A DNA stretch of 64,000 nt from positions 2,666,001 through 2,730,000 of the forward strand of contig OY969694.1 of NCBI GenBank assembly GCA_963701955.1, read 5' to 3'. The position numbers and the translations under genes are program-made. The notes beneath the pieces are model-generated. The model was not told the DNA's origin. It searched no databases and worked only from the letters and a program-made list of their open reading frames with translations. Below, piece by piece: positions 18,704-27,993 of this stretch. Source of the DNA: Bog-473 sp963701955 (GTDB taxonomy: Bacteria > Actinomycetota > Acidimicrobiia > Acidimicrobiales > RAAP-2). Numbering within the stretch: the stretch's first letter is position 1; every line of letters starts with the position of its first letter.

Positions 18704-21374
18704 CCACGGCGCTCCCGACTGCTGATCGCCTGGTCGGAGACGCGGAGGAATTGGTCGACGTCCGAACTGCTGATCGGGGGCATGCACTGCGCGTCCTGCG
18801 CCCAGCGCGTCCAGCGCTCGCTCCGATCGAATCCGTCGGTGGCGAGCGCTGCAGTGAATCTGGCGACCGAACGGGCCTACGTCACTTTCGATCCCGCCAC
18901 GACGTCGACCAGGGAGCTGTGCGCCGTGGTCGACGCGAGCGGGTACTCCGCCGAGTCCCGCCCCAGATGTGCCGTCGGGGACCGACGAGTCGGTTGACCG
19001 GGACGGCTGGTGGTGGCGTGCCGGCGCATCATGGCCGCTGGCACTCACCGCGCTGCTGATCGCCCTCCTTGCGCCCGAGTCGGCGACGAGCGGCTGGATC
19101 GTGTTCCTCCTGGCGTGCCTCGTCGAGATCATCGGCGGTTGGCCCTTTCTCCGCACCGCCGCACGCCTGCTCCGTCACGGAGCGACGAGCATGGACACAC
19201 TGATCACGTTGGGCACGCTCGCTGCGCTGGCGGTCAGCGCCGTCGAGGCGGTGGCGTTGGGAGGCCGCCACCTCCACCTGGGCGGCAATGGGGCCTTCGC
19301 GGCGCGGCTCCACGGCGCCATGGCGCCGCTGATCATCGCTGTCCTGGCCACCGGGCGCGCCGTCGAGGCCCGCGCCCGTGTCCGCGCGGCGCGGGCGTTG
19401 CACTCGCTCCTCTCGCTGCGTCCCCCGACGGCGCGACTCATCACGCCGGCCGTCGAAGGGGTCATCTTCGACCGGGTGGTCGCGCCCGAGGCGGTCCCCG
19501 TTGGCGCCCGGGTGCGCGTGCTGCCCGGAGAGACCATCCCCCTCGACGGCGAGGTCGTAGAGGGCTGGTCGGCCGTCGACGAGTCCATGCTGACCGGCGA
19601 GCCCCTGCCAGTCGATCGCGGCCCAGGGGCACGCGTCACCGGAGGCACGCGCAATGGTTCCGGCATTCTGGTGGTCCAGGTGCGGGCGGCCGCCGGGGAG
19701 TCAGTGCTGGCTCGGCTCCAACGTGTGGTCGACGATGCACTGAGCCAGAAGGCACCGATCGAGCGGCTGGCCGACCGCGTGAGTGCCGTCTTCGTGCCCG
19801 CCGTCCTTCTCCTTGCGGCACTGACGTTCGTCGGATGGTGGGCCATTGCCTCCGATCTGGGGACGGCGACGCTCAGCGCCATTGCGGTTCTGCTGGTCGC
19901 GTGCCCTTGCGCCATGGGATTGGCGGCTCCCGTGGCGATGATGGTCGGGTGCGGCCGCGCATCCGCGCTGGGCATCCTCATCCGGAACGCCGACGCGCTG
20001 GAGCGGCTGGCCTCGGTCGAGGTCGTCGCGTTCGACAAGACGGGAACGCTCACAATGGGGACCGCCGCGGTCGTCGCGGTGTCGACGCTCCCGGGACACT
20101 CCACCGAGGATGTGCTTGGTGCGGCCTCTGCTGTCGAAGCAGACATCGAGCACCCCATCGCGGGCGCTATCCGGACGGCCCACCAACCCCGGCAGCGCGC
20201 CGAACAGGTCGAAATGCTCCCCGGCCTCGGGGTCACCGGCCTGGTCGACGGCCGGGTTGTCCGGGTCGTGCGGGCCCAGGTGGACCCCCTGCCGGACGAG
20301 TTGGAGCCGGTGGTGAGCGAGTACCGCGCGCGAGGCGAGACGGTGGTGGCCGTCGCGGTGGACGATGAGGTGGTTGGTGTCCTTGCCATCTCCACCCCTC
20401 TTCGTTCGGAAGCCGGCGCAGCCGTCCGCCGGCTGCACGACTTCGGGATGCGCACCGCCATTCTGAGTGGAGACAGCGACGCAGCGGTGACCGCGGTGTC
20501 CGCGGCGCTGTCGATCGATACGGCCCGCGGCGGCCTCGATCCTGAAGAGAAGCTCGCGGCCCTGCGCAACCTGCGCGGCAATTCCCGCGGGGTCGTCATG
20601 GTCGGTGACGGCGTCAACGACGCACCGGCACTCGCCGCCGCCGATGTGGGGTGTGCGATCGGGAGTGGTTCTGAGGCCGCGCTCACCACGAGTGACGTCG
20701 CGTTGATCGGAAACGACCTTCTGGGTGTGCCGGCCGCGATCGGCGTGGCCTCCGCCACGTACTCGGTGATCCTGCAGAACTTCGGCTGGGCGATGGGCTA
20801 CAACGTGTCGGCCTTGCCGTTGGCGGCGGCTGGTCTGCTCGATCCGTTGGTGGCGGCAGTAGCCATGGGACTTTCCAGCCTCCTGGTCGTCGCCAACAGC
20901 CTGCGGCTGACACGCGTGGGCCGCCAGGGCGTGGCCTCGGTGCGCCCGCCGCAGCTCGTCCGCGGGCGCCGGGGCCTCGCCGCCGCCGTCGCTCTCCCCA
21001 TCGCCTTGTTCGCGACCATCACCGTCGGCGCGCAGCTGATCTCACCGGCCAGGGGTCAGAGCCTCTTGCCCACTCTGCCGGACATCACGAGTGTCAACCT
21101 GCCGACGGGCGGCGCGGCACAGGTGTACCTGTCCCCGGGGTCGGCCGGCCCCAGCCAGTTCCACGTGGTCCTGCCTTCGGAGCCCTCGGCGACCCCGATC
21201 GTCACCGCGTCAGGGCCGGGCGTCCCTCGCCAGCGGCTCCGACAGTTCACGCTGAGTCCGGGCCACTACGTGGACATTGTGGTGACCACCCCGGGGACCT
21301 GGCATTTCTCGGTGACGTCGACGCTGCACCATCACACCGAAACCTTCAGTGTCGCTCGCACGGTACGCGGGTAG
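18700..21374 (+). CDS. Cu-type P1B ATPase with extra C-terminal extracytoplasmic domain
   Basis: Heavy-metal pump of about 890 residues. N-terminal HMA domain with GMHCASC (about 18779), then SMDTLITLGTLAALAVSAVE, the actuator ESMLTGEPLPVDRG, the ion-binding VACPCAMGLAAPVAMMVGCG (CPC at 19902-19910), phosphorylation DKTGTLTMG (about 20036), EHPIAGAI (HP locus), and hinge MVGDGVNDAPALAAADVG (about 20600). The last helix pair has NFGWAMGYNVSALPLAAAG and MGLSSLLVVANSLRLTR, diagnostic of Cu(I) transporters. After the last P-ATPase helix comes another hydrophobic segment (AVALPIALFATITVGAQ) and a beta-rich tail of about 110 residues with QVYLSPGSAGPSQFHVVLPS and STLHHHTETFSVA. Frameshifts near 18750 and 18965. 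May export copper or load secreted cuproenzymes. Confidence 0.92.
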
Positions 21375-21396
21375 CAGACCAGATACAGTCCCCGTC

Positions 21397-22560
21397 GTGA
21401 GGGGCGGGATCCTGGTTCGTGTGGCTGCGTTGGCCGTGCTCGCCGGGTCGGTCTTCTTCGGGGCCGTGCCGGCGGGGGGCCAGTCGCTGCCGCCGCAGAC
21501 GACGATCTCACTGCAGGCACCGGGCGCGTACACGCCACATCCGCCGAACGGCGGGACGGACGACTACCACTGCACCCTCGTCAATCCTCACGTGACGCAG
21601 AACTCGTTCATCGTGTCGAGCCAGTTCTACCCCAACAGCGACGAGGTCCATCACGCGATCCTGTTCCTCGTGCCACCGGCGCTCGCGGCCCAGGCGGAGG
21701 CGAACGACGTCGGGGGGAAGGGGTGGACGTGCTTCGGCGAGACAGCGTTGCCGGGAGCCGACCTCGCACACCTCGGGGAGACCCCATGGTTGTCGGCGTG
21801 GGCACCTGGGCACGGCGAGGATGTGCTGCCCGCCGGCGTCGGGCAGCCCCTGCCGAAGGGCAGCCTCGTCGTCATGCAGATCCACTACAACCTGCTGCTC
21901 GGCGACAGGCCGGTCCGCGCCAAGCTGGTTCTCCACACCGTGCCGTCATCGACGCCTTTGCGGCCCCTGAGCCTTGCCCTCATGCCGGCGCCACCAGATA
22001 TCCCATGCCCCACGGGCGTGACCGGTCCGATGTGCAACCGCACCGCCTCGCTCGCTGACCTGGGCCAGCGATTCGGACAGGGCGCAGTCGGTTTCGTGAA
22101 CACGATTGAGGCGGTCTGCGGGCGGAATAGCCAGAACCCACCGGCGGGCGACACCACGTCGTGCAGTTGGCCCGTCAACCAGGCGGGGACCGTCGTCCGC
22201 GTCGGGGCGCACATGCACCTGCTCGGCCAGAGTATGCGGATCACCCTCAATCCCGGCACCCCGGACCAGAGGACGATCCTGAACGTTCCCAACTACAACT
22301 TCCATTATCAGAAGGCCTACGACCTGGCGACACCGATCGCGGTGAAACCGGGGGACAAAATCCAGGTCTCCTGTACCTACGATCCGACGCTCCGTCAGGA
22401 GTTGCCCTCGTTGCGGAACCTCCCGCCGCGTTATGTCACGTGGGGGGACGGTTCGTCCGACGAGATGTGCCTCGGCCTCGTGATGACCGTTCCGCCCGCC
22501 GGGACCGTCGGCGCGGTGGGTTGGCCGAAGCAGGTTGACTCTGGCGCCGTCACCTTCTAA
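21397..22560 (+). CDS. Secreted PHM-like copper type II monooxygenase
   Basis: Secreted protein of 387 residues with the ligand pattern of copper type II ascorbate-dependent monooxygenases (peptidylglycine alpha-hydroxylating / dopamine beta-monooxygenase fold). After the signal ALAVLAGSVFFGAVPAGGQS come DEVHHAILFLVPPAL (adjacent His pair, about residues 84-85), LVVMQIHYNLLL (third CuM His, about 162), RVGAHMHLLGQSMRI (HxH for CuH, about 271-273) and SSDEMCLGLVM (Met ligand, about 357). Several Cys could form the disulfides of the family (CTLV, WTCFGE, IPCPTG, MCN, VCG, CSW, SCTY). Intact. GTG 21397 gives a clean signal peptide. Lies 22 bp after the Cu ATPase, so copper supply by the ATPase is a natural inference. 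Substrate unknown. Confidence 0.85.
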   Translation: MRGGILVRVAALAVLAGSVFFGAVPAGGQSLPPQTTISLQAPGAYTPHPPNGGTDDYHCTLVNPHVTQNSFIVSSQFYPNSDEVHHAILFLVPPALAAQAEANDVGGKGWTCFGETALPGADLAHLGETPWLSAWAPGHGEDVLPAGVGQPLPKGSLVVMQIHYNLLLGDRPVRAKLVLHTVPSSTPLRPLSLALMPAPPDIPCPTGVTGPMCNRTASLADLGQRFGQGAVGFVNTIEAVCGRNSQNPPAGDTTSCSWPVNQAGTVVRVGAHMHLLGQSMRITLNPGTPDQRTILNVPNYNFHYQKAYDLATPIAVKPGDKIQVSCTYDPTLRQELPSLRNLPPRYVTWGDGSSDEMCLGLVMTVPPAGTVGAVGWPKQVDSGAVTF

Positions 22561-22609
22561 CCGGGCGAGCCAGAACTTCCCTTCTCGGTTCGAGTACTCG
22601 CCGGACCGC

Positions 22610-23184
22610 TTAGTCCCCGGCCCAGCAAGCCAGGATCACATCAGCCACCGTCACGGCTATGTCGCTCCTCCTCGTGGGTGGATCACCGAACTGCGGCGGT
22701 AGCCCCGAGATGTCGACCGTCAGGATCTTCCAGTCCTTCCGGACGATGACCGTGCCATTCTTGGTCTGGTACGACCCCTGACCCAGGTTGCGGATGGTCT
22801 TCACCCGACCGAGTCGGCGTGCCTGGGCGCCGTAGTGGGCCAAGGTCTGTGACCAACTCGACAACTCTTTCACGGTGAGGGCGAACGAACCGTTCGGGTA
22901 TCGATAACGGCAGGCATAGGCATGGTTCACCCAGGTCGGTTTCGAGACGACCGCCTTCACTCCGAGAGCTTCGGCCATCTCCTTCTGGGCTTCGCGGAAC
23001 AGACCATCCTGGAGATCGCCGAAGGCGTGCGACCGGCCGGGAGCGGACGTGTGGAGCCGGCGGCAGCGGCCGACGGCGCGTCAAAGCCGACAGAGGTCGT
23101 GAGCACGATTATCACGGAAGCGAGCAGCAGGGCGCCGGCGTGGGTGCGGCCACTGTGTCGCCGTGTCCCCGTGGACCCGGTCAT
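22610..23184 (-). CDS. Secreted hypothetical protein
   Basis: About 190 residues once one frameshift near 23020 is bridged. Begins MTGSTGTRRHSGRTHAGALL with a hydrophobic signal LLLASVIIVLTTSVGFDAPS ending at AAAA. The mature part includes VNHAYACRYRYPNGSFALTV, KELSSWSQTLAHYGAQARRL, TIRNLGQGSYQTKNGTVIVR and KDWKILTVDISGLPPQFG, a mixed alpha/beta pattern like small substrate-binding or DUF3558-like secreted domains, but no family is recognised. Two Cys (ACRYR, LACWAG) could pair. Convergent with the monooxygenase gene. Confidence 0.6.
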
Positions 23185-23702
23185 CGGAGGTGGGTGGGAA
23201 TACGGAATTCGCCGAAGGTATCAGGAGCAGTGCCGCTGATGGCCGCAGGTCCGTTGATTCGACAACCTGGCGGTGATGTCAGCAGGCCCTACGACGTGAA
23301 GTCGCCCTGGGGTGGGGATGCTTCCGCAGCCGCCTCGTGTGGCGCAACCGATCTGTGGCGACGAGGACGCTCAGTCGGACGACGAGAAGGTCAAAGTAAT
23401 GGTGCGCCATGGCGCGAGACCGGGCCATGAGTCACGGCCACCAACCCCGTTTGTAGATCGCCGGTTCCCAGGTCGTCGAGCGTCGAGTCGACTGTCTGCC
23501 CCGACCATGGCGGCGCCGTCGATGTGTGATACCCCCAACTGGCCGTCGGCATGGCCGACTACTTCGAAACATCTCCAACACGGCCCGGCCCCGCAGCGCC
23601 CGAACACCCTGAGCCCGACCGTATTCGCAAACCTACACACAACCATCCCGCTGGCCGCATCGTCATCACTGCGGTCCACCGAACGGGGCCAAGCCCAAAG
23701 AG
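23185..23702. other. Intergenic stretch without recognisable gene
   Basis: About 520 bases between the secreted hypothetical protein and tRNA-Glu. Frames are open in places but show no conserved motif, start context or sequence similarity I recognise. Confidence 0.5.
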
Positions 23703-23775
23703 CACCCCCAACCGGATTCGAACCGGTGCTGCCGCCGTGAAAGGGCGGTGTCCTAGGCCGCTAGACGATGGGGGC
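23703..23775 (-). tRNA. tRNA-Glu (anticodon UUC)
   Basis: Read on the minus strand from GCCCCCATCGTCTAGCGG, with D-loop GGCCTAGGACA, anticodon stem CCGCC/GGCGG around the loop CTTTCAC (anticodon TTC), and T-arm CCGGTTCGAATCCGG. The acceptor stem GCCCCCA pairs with TGGGGGT (one G-U), discriminator G. CCA is not encoded. Sequence matches the general bacterial glutamate tRNA pattern including CTAGxGGCCxAGGACACCG. Confidence 0.95.
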
Positions 23776-23807
23776 CGGGCCGTGCGGTTGGCACGGAACG
23801 CTCAAGC

Positions 23808-24776
23808 CTAATGGGCACCGATCGGGACCCCCTGCGTCGAGGTGTCGTGGACCAACGGGGCGGGCACCGCCTCGGGCGCGTGGTAGGTGCAGGCGAGGAA
23901 GGTCTGCACGGCCCCGATCACCAATGCGGTGGCGCCCAGGATGTGCACCTCCACCAAGAGCGCCGGCAGGTGCGTGAAGTACTGCGTGTACCCCACGGCG
24001 GCCTGGGCCACGAGCACCACCATCAGGATGCGGGCGGAGCGGCGCACCCGCTCGGGGACGTCGCCGATGTGCAGGGCGACCACGAGGCCGATGGTCACCC
24101 CGATCAGGAGGAGGGCCAGGCTCGAGTGGAGCTCGGCCATGTCGCGCAAGGCAATGGGGATGCGCTTGGCCACCTGCTGACCCGAGGCGTCGCCGGCGTG
24201 GGGGCCGGCACCGGTGGTGGCCGTGCCCGCCGCGATGACGAGGGCCAGGATCGCCAGGGCGCCGTAGAAGAGCCGGATCAGCGGCCGCGGCACGAGGAGG
24301 TGGGCCGACCCCGGGCCGTAGTCGCGGGTCGAGCGGTGGACCAGCACGACAGCGTCCACCAGCAGGAGCATCGTGGCGAAGAAGTGCACCATGACGAGAT
24401 AGGGGTTGAGCTTCGTGTAGACGACGATCCCGCCCAGGACCGCTTGGGCCACGACACCGGCCACCAGGCCGCCGCTCAGCCAGATCAGGTCGCGCCGGCG
24501 CGGGGCGCGGAAGATGGCGCCCAGGAGGGCGGCGATCACCGCCACGGTCAGGACCACGGTGACCAGGCGGTTTCCGAACTCGACCAGGCCGTGGAACTGG
24601 ACCGCCGGGGTCAGGTGCCCGACCGAGCACTCCGGCCAGTCGGCGCAGCCGAGGCCGGATCCGGTCAGGCGGACGGCGGCCCCGGTCACGACGATCAGGG
24701 CCGTCAGGACCAGGGCCAGGACGTTGAGCCGATGGCTCAGCGAGGGCGAGACGGTGGGGGTGCGGCGCCGCGACAC
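23808..24776 (-). CDS. ctaA: Haem A synthase (CtaA/Cox15 family)
   Basis: Membrane enzyme oxidising haem O to haem A for aa3-type cytochrome oxidase. Intact, about 322 residues from GTG 24776. Eight helices arranged as two four-helix halves; the haem-ligand histidines sit in TPAVQFHGLVEFGNRLV, YLVMVHFFATMLLLVDAVVL, DMAELHSSLALLLIGVT and LLVEVHILGATALVIGAVQT. A GCADWPEC motif in the first extracytoplasmic loop has the conserved Cys pair. Divergent from ctaB with an 86-bp intergenic region. The longer upstream frame to 24950 is arginine-rich and is not part of the protein. Confidence 0.93.
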   Translation of the reverse strand: MSRRRTPTVSPSLSHRLNVLALVLTALIVVTGAAVRLTGSGLGCADWPECSVGHLTPAVQFHGLVEFGNRLVTVVLTVAVIAALLGAIFRAPRRRDLIWLSGGLVAGVVAQAVLGGIVVYTKLNPYLVMVHFFATMLLLVDAVVLVHRSTRDYGPGSAHLLVPRPLIRLFYGALAILALVIAAGTATTGAGPHAGDASGQQVAKRIPIALRDMAELHSSLALLLIGVTIGLVVALHIGDVPERVRRSARILMVVLVAQAAVGYTQYFTHLPALLVEVHILGATALVIGAVQTFLACTYHAPEAVPAPLVHDTSTQGVPIGAH

Positions 24777-24862
24777 TCCGGCCAAGCGTACCGGCGCCGG
24801 TCGCCTGGTCCCGGGCGAGTGCGGCTGGTCCCGGGCGGGTTGCGGCCGTAGAGTGCACCGAG

Positions 24863-25798
24863 ATGTCCGTCGAGTCGCCCGCCCTCCCGGTCCGGCGAGC
24901 GAAATGGTCGTGGTCGACCGTCGGGGCCTATGTCGCCCTGACCAAGCCACGGATCATCGAGCTCCTGCTGGTCACGACGCTCCCCACCATGGTGGTGGCG
25001 CAGCGCGGCCTGCCCCCGGTCTGGCTCATGGCCGCCACCCTGGTCGGTGGCGCGCTGGCGGCCGGCGGGGCCAACGCCATCAACATGGTGGTGGACCGCG
25101 ACATCGACCGGCTGATGAACCGGACCAAGAACCGGCCGCTGGTGACCGGCGCCATGACGCCCACCGCCGCCCTGGTCTTCGCCCTCGCGCTCGAGGTGGC
25201 GGCCTTCGTGGAGCTGTGGCTCGCCGTCAACCTGCTCTCGGCGGTCCTGGCCATCTCGGCCACGCTCTTCTACGTCTTCGTCTACACGCTGTGGCTCAAG
25301 CGCCGGTCGACCCAGAACATCGTGATCGGCGGCGCAGCCGGCGCGGTGCCGGTGCTCGTCGGGTGGGCCGCCGTCACCGACAGCCTGGCCTGGGCGCCCG
25401 TCGTCCTCTTCGCCATCATCTTCATCTGGACGCCGCCGCACTTCTGGTCGCTGGCCGTGCGGTACAAGGAGGACTACGCCGCCGCCGACGTGCCCATGCT
25501 CCCGGTCGTGGCCTCCATGAAGCGCACCACCACCGAGATCGTGTACTACACGGTGGCCTTGGTGGCGGTCTCGTTCCTGTTCGGTCCGGTGGCGCACCTC
25601 GGCTGGATCTACATGATCACCGCCGCCGTGCTGGGCGCCGGGTTCCTCTACTTCGTGACCCGCCTCTGGGGCCTGGCGCAGAACGGGCAGGTCACCGGGC
25701 GCGACGCCATGAAGGTGTTCGGGTTCTCCATCACCTACCTGACCGTGCTCTTCGTGGCGATGGCGGGCGACGTACTCATTCGTAACCAGATTCACTAA
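24863..25798 (+). CDS. ctaB: Protohaem IX farnesyltransferase (haem O synthase)
   Basis: Polyprenyltransferase attaching farnesyl to haem B, the step before CtaA. Intact 311 residues. Contains TKPRIIELLLVTTLPTMVVA at helix 1, the first Asp-rich motif NAINMVVDRDIDRLMNRTKN with RPLVTG, and the second loop YKEDYAAADVPMLPVV following IFIWTPPHFWSLAVR. Nine hydrophobic helices. ATG 24863 begins MSVESPALPVRRAKWSW. The TlpA-like gene follows after 13 bp, suggesting a cytochrome oxidase maturation operon. Confidence 0.96.
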   Translation: MSVESPALPVRRAKWSWSTVGAYVALTKPRIIELLLVTTLPTMVVAQRGLPPVWLMAATLVGGALAAGGANAINMVVDRDIDRLMNRTKNRPLVTGAMTPTAALVFALALEVAAFVELWLAVNLLSAVLAISATLFYVFVYTLWLKRRSTQNIVIGGAAGAVPVLVGWAAVTDSLAWAPVVLFAIIFIWTPPHFWSLAVRYKEDYAAADVPMLPVVASMKRTTTEIVYYTVALVAVSFLFGPVAHLGWIYMITAAVLGAGFLYFVTRLWGLAQNGQVTGRDAMKVFGFSITYLTVLFVAMAGDVLIRNQIH

Positions 25799-25811
25799 GT
25801 TCCCCGGCGGT

Positions 25812-26483
25812 ATGACCGACGTCCCGCCTCCGGACCAGGAGCCTTCCCCCGAGCCGTCCTTCGCGCCGCCGTCGGCCGCGGCGCCGAGCACCGTGCCGAT
25901 GGTCGGCAAGCCCCGCAAGCGCTTCATCTTCATCGGCCTCGGCATCGGCCTCCTGATCATCGTCATCGTCGGGGTGACCACCAGCATCGGCACGAGCCCG
26001 AGCTCGACCAGCGCACCGCAGGTGGGCGGGCGGGTGCCGGCGTTCAGCCAGCAGAACATCGGGCCCAGCGGGGGGTCGCGGGTCGCGGTGCCCTCCGACG
26101 GCGGCGGCAACGGCACGCCGGCGGTCCTCCTCTTCTTCGGGAACTGGTGCCCGAGCTGCCACCAGGAGCTCCCGCCGCTGGCCGCCGCCGTGCAGCGCCA
26201 GCAACAGGCCGGCGGCGCGCTCTCGCACATCCGCGTCATCGGGGTGGACAGCGAGGACACCCGATCGAGCGCGAAGGCCTTCGTCCACGAGGCCGGCGTG
26301 ACGTTTCCCGTCGCCTACGACCAGCAGGCCGACATCACCAACGGGCTCTTCTACTTCGACGGCGATCCCTACGCGGTGTTCGTCAAGGGCGACGGCACCA
26401 TCGCCAAGATCGTCCGCGGCGCCGTGCTCACCCCCGCTTCGCTCACGGCCGACGAGCGGGCGCTCCTCCCTTCCGCCCACTAG
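25812..26483 (+). CDS. Membrane-anchored TlpA-like thiol-disulfide oxidoreductase
   Basis: Intact 223-residue thioredoxin-fold protein. Cytoplasmic Pro-rich N-terminus, one membrane helix (FIFIGLGIGLLIIVIVGVTT, about residues 39-58), then an extracytoplasmic thioredoxin domain with active site FFGNWCPSCHQELPPLAAAV (CPSC, about residues 114-117), VIGVDSEDTRSSAKAF and FPVAYDQQADITNGLFYFDG with a cis-Pro candidate GDPYAVF. Such proteins reduce cysteines in apocytochromes or in the CuA site of oxidase subunit II. Position directly after ctaB supports a role in oxidase assembly. Confidence 0.9.
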   Translation: MTDVPPPDQEPSPEPSFAPPSAAAPSTVPMVGKPRKRFIFIGLGIGLLIIVIVGVTTSIGTSPSSTSAPQVGGRVPAFSQQNIGPSGGSRVAVPSDGGGNGTPAVLLFFGNWCPSCHQELPPLAAAVQRQQQAGGALSHIRVIGVDSEDTRSSAKAFVHEAGVTFPVAYDQQADITNGLFYFDGDPYAVFVKGDGTIAKIVRGAVLTPASLTADERALLPSAH

Positions 26484-26484
26484 G

Positions 26485-26526
26485 GACGGGTCGGTCAGGA
26501 GACGGGTCGGTCAGGAGACGGGTCGG
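26485..26526. repeat. 16-bp tandem repeat, 2.6 copies
   Basis: GACGGGTCGGTCAGGA occurs twice back to back (26485-26500, 26501-26516) with a third partial copy GACGGGTCGG. It fills the gap between the convergent TlpA-like and MFS stop codons. No strong stem-loop is seen. Confidence 0.8.
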
Positions 26527-26527
26527 G

Positions 26528-27993
26528 TCATGCGGCGGCAACAACGCGCGCCGTGGCGAAGCGACGGCCCAGACCGACGAACGCGATGACGGTGGCCAAC
26601 AGGGCCATGACGACATCGAAGGTGAAGGCGTCCGTGATGCCGCCGACGAAGTCGGTCGAGTCGTTCGGCGCGGCCGCCACGATGGCGGTCGAGATCCCGA
26701 GGCCGACGGAACCGCCGGCCACCTGGCACATGTAGACCAGGCCGCCGGCCAGGCTCGAACGGCTCGGGTCGAGTGAGGTGACGCCCGCCGTGGTGACCGA
26801 GGAATAGAAGAAGGCGATGCCGACGCCGAGGATCAGCAGGCCCGGCAGCAGGGACAGGTAGGTCGGGACGGGCGGGGAGCAGCGCCAGCAGGACCATGCC
26901 GATGGTGATGCAGGCGGCGCCGGCCGAGACCGACAGGCGGGCGCCGATGCGCGAGTAGAAGTGGCCGGCCACGAGCGACACCGCCGGCGTAGGTCGCCAT
27001 CATGGGGAGCAGGCCGAGGCCCGCCATCGAGCGGGTCGTAGCCGAGCACCTTGATCATGATCTGGGGCACGTAGAGCAACACGCCGAAGAAGACGGGCGA
27101 GATGCACAGGACGCACGCGCAGGCGGCGACGAAGGAGCGGTTGCGCAACACGTCCGGCGGAAGGAGGGCGCTCTCCTTGGCACGCCGCTCCTGAGAACAC
27201 GAAGGCGACGAGGAGCACCACGGCGACGGCGACGATGAGCTCCACCCGGCTGCTGCTCCAGCCCCACGAGCTCGAGAAGTCGAGGGCGAGCAGGAGCGCG
27301 ATGAGCCCGCCGCTCAACGTGGCGACGCCGGCGTAGTCGAGGCGTTGGCCGGGCGCCACCGCCTTGTCGTGGGGGATCGTCCACCAGGTGGCGGCGGCGG
27401 CGAGCCCGGCGATCGGGAGGTTGACGAAGAAGATCCAGCGCCAGCTGAGCGCCTGGGTCAGCGCGCCGCCGACCAACGGGCCGATGGCGTTGCCCAGCCC
27501 CGCGGCGGCGATGACGAGCCCGCCGGCCAGGCCGGCCTTCGACTCGGGCAGGAGGTCGAAGGTGAGGCCGAGGATGGCCGGCCACATCATGGCGCCGCCG
27601 ATCCCCATCAGTCCCCGGAAGATGATCAGCGTCAGCGCGTCGGGCGCCAGGCCGGACGCCAGCGAGAACAGGGCGAAGATGGCGGTGCCGATCAGGAAGA
27701 CCCGGCGCCGGCCGAACATGTCGGCCAGCCGGCCGCCCGTGACGATGGCCACGCCGAAGACGAGCGCGTAGGCGTTGAGGACCCACTGCACGGTCGAGAG
27801 GCTGGCGTGGAGCTGCGTTCTCCATGGTGGGGATGGCGACGCTGAAGGCGGTGAAGTCGTTGGCGATCGTGATCACGGCGAGGCCCATGGCCACGAGGGC
27901 GAACGCGGTGCGCTTGGTGAGCCAGCCGTCGCCCGGCGCAGGCAGGGGCGATCCGTCGGGGTCGTTCAGGTGCACCGAATTGTTCTCGGTCAT
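26528..27993 (-). CDS. MFS drug exporter, DHA2 family
   Basis: Fourteen-helix antiporter of the EmrB/QacA type, about 485 residues. Readable: AVITIANDFTAFSVAIPTME (helix 1), MQWVLNAYALVFGVAIVTGG, RLADMFGRRRVFLIGTAIFA (motif A), FRGLMGIGGAMMWPAILGLT, GLGNAIGPLVGGALTQALSW (motif C), WRWIFFVNLPIAGLAAAATW, then after a shift VLRNRSFVAACACVLCISPV. Breaks near 27830, 27190, 27030 and 26870. Its ATG at 27993 overlaps the stop of the ABC permease (ATGA), so it is the last gene of an exporter operon. Confidence 0.88.

Noticed and set aside
19175..20758. A 527-residue minus-strand open frame opposite the Cu ATPase
   Set aside because: Composition is Ser/Ala/Arg/Thr-biased with no motif; it is the antisense shadow of a well-supported ATPase in GC-rich DNA.
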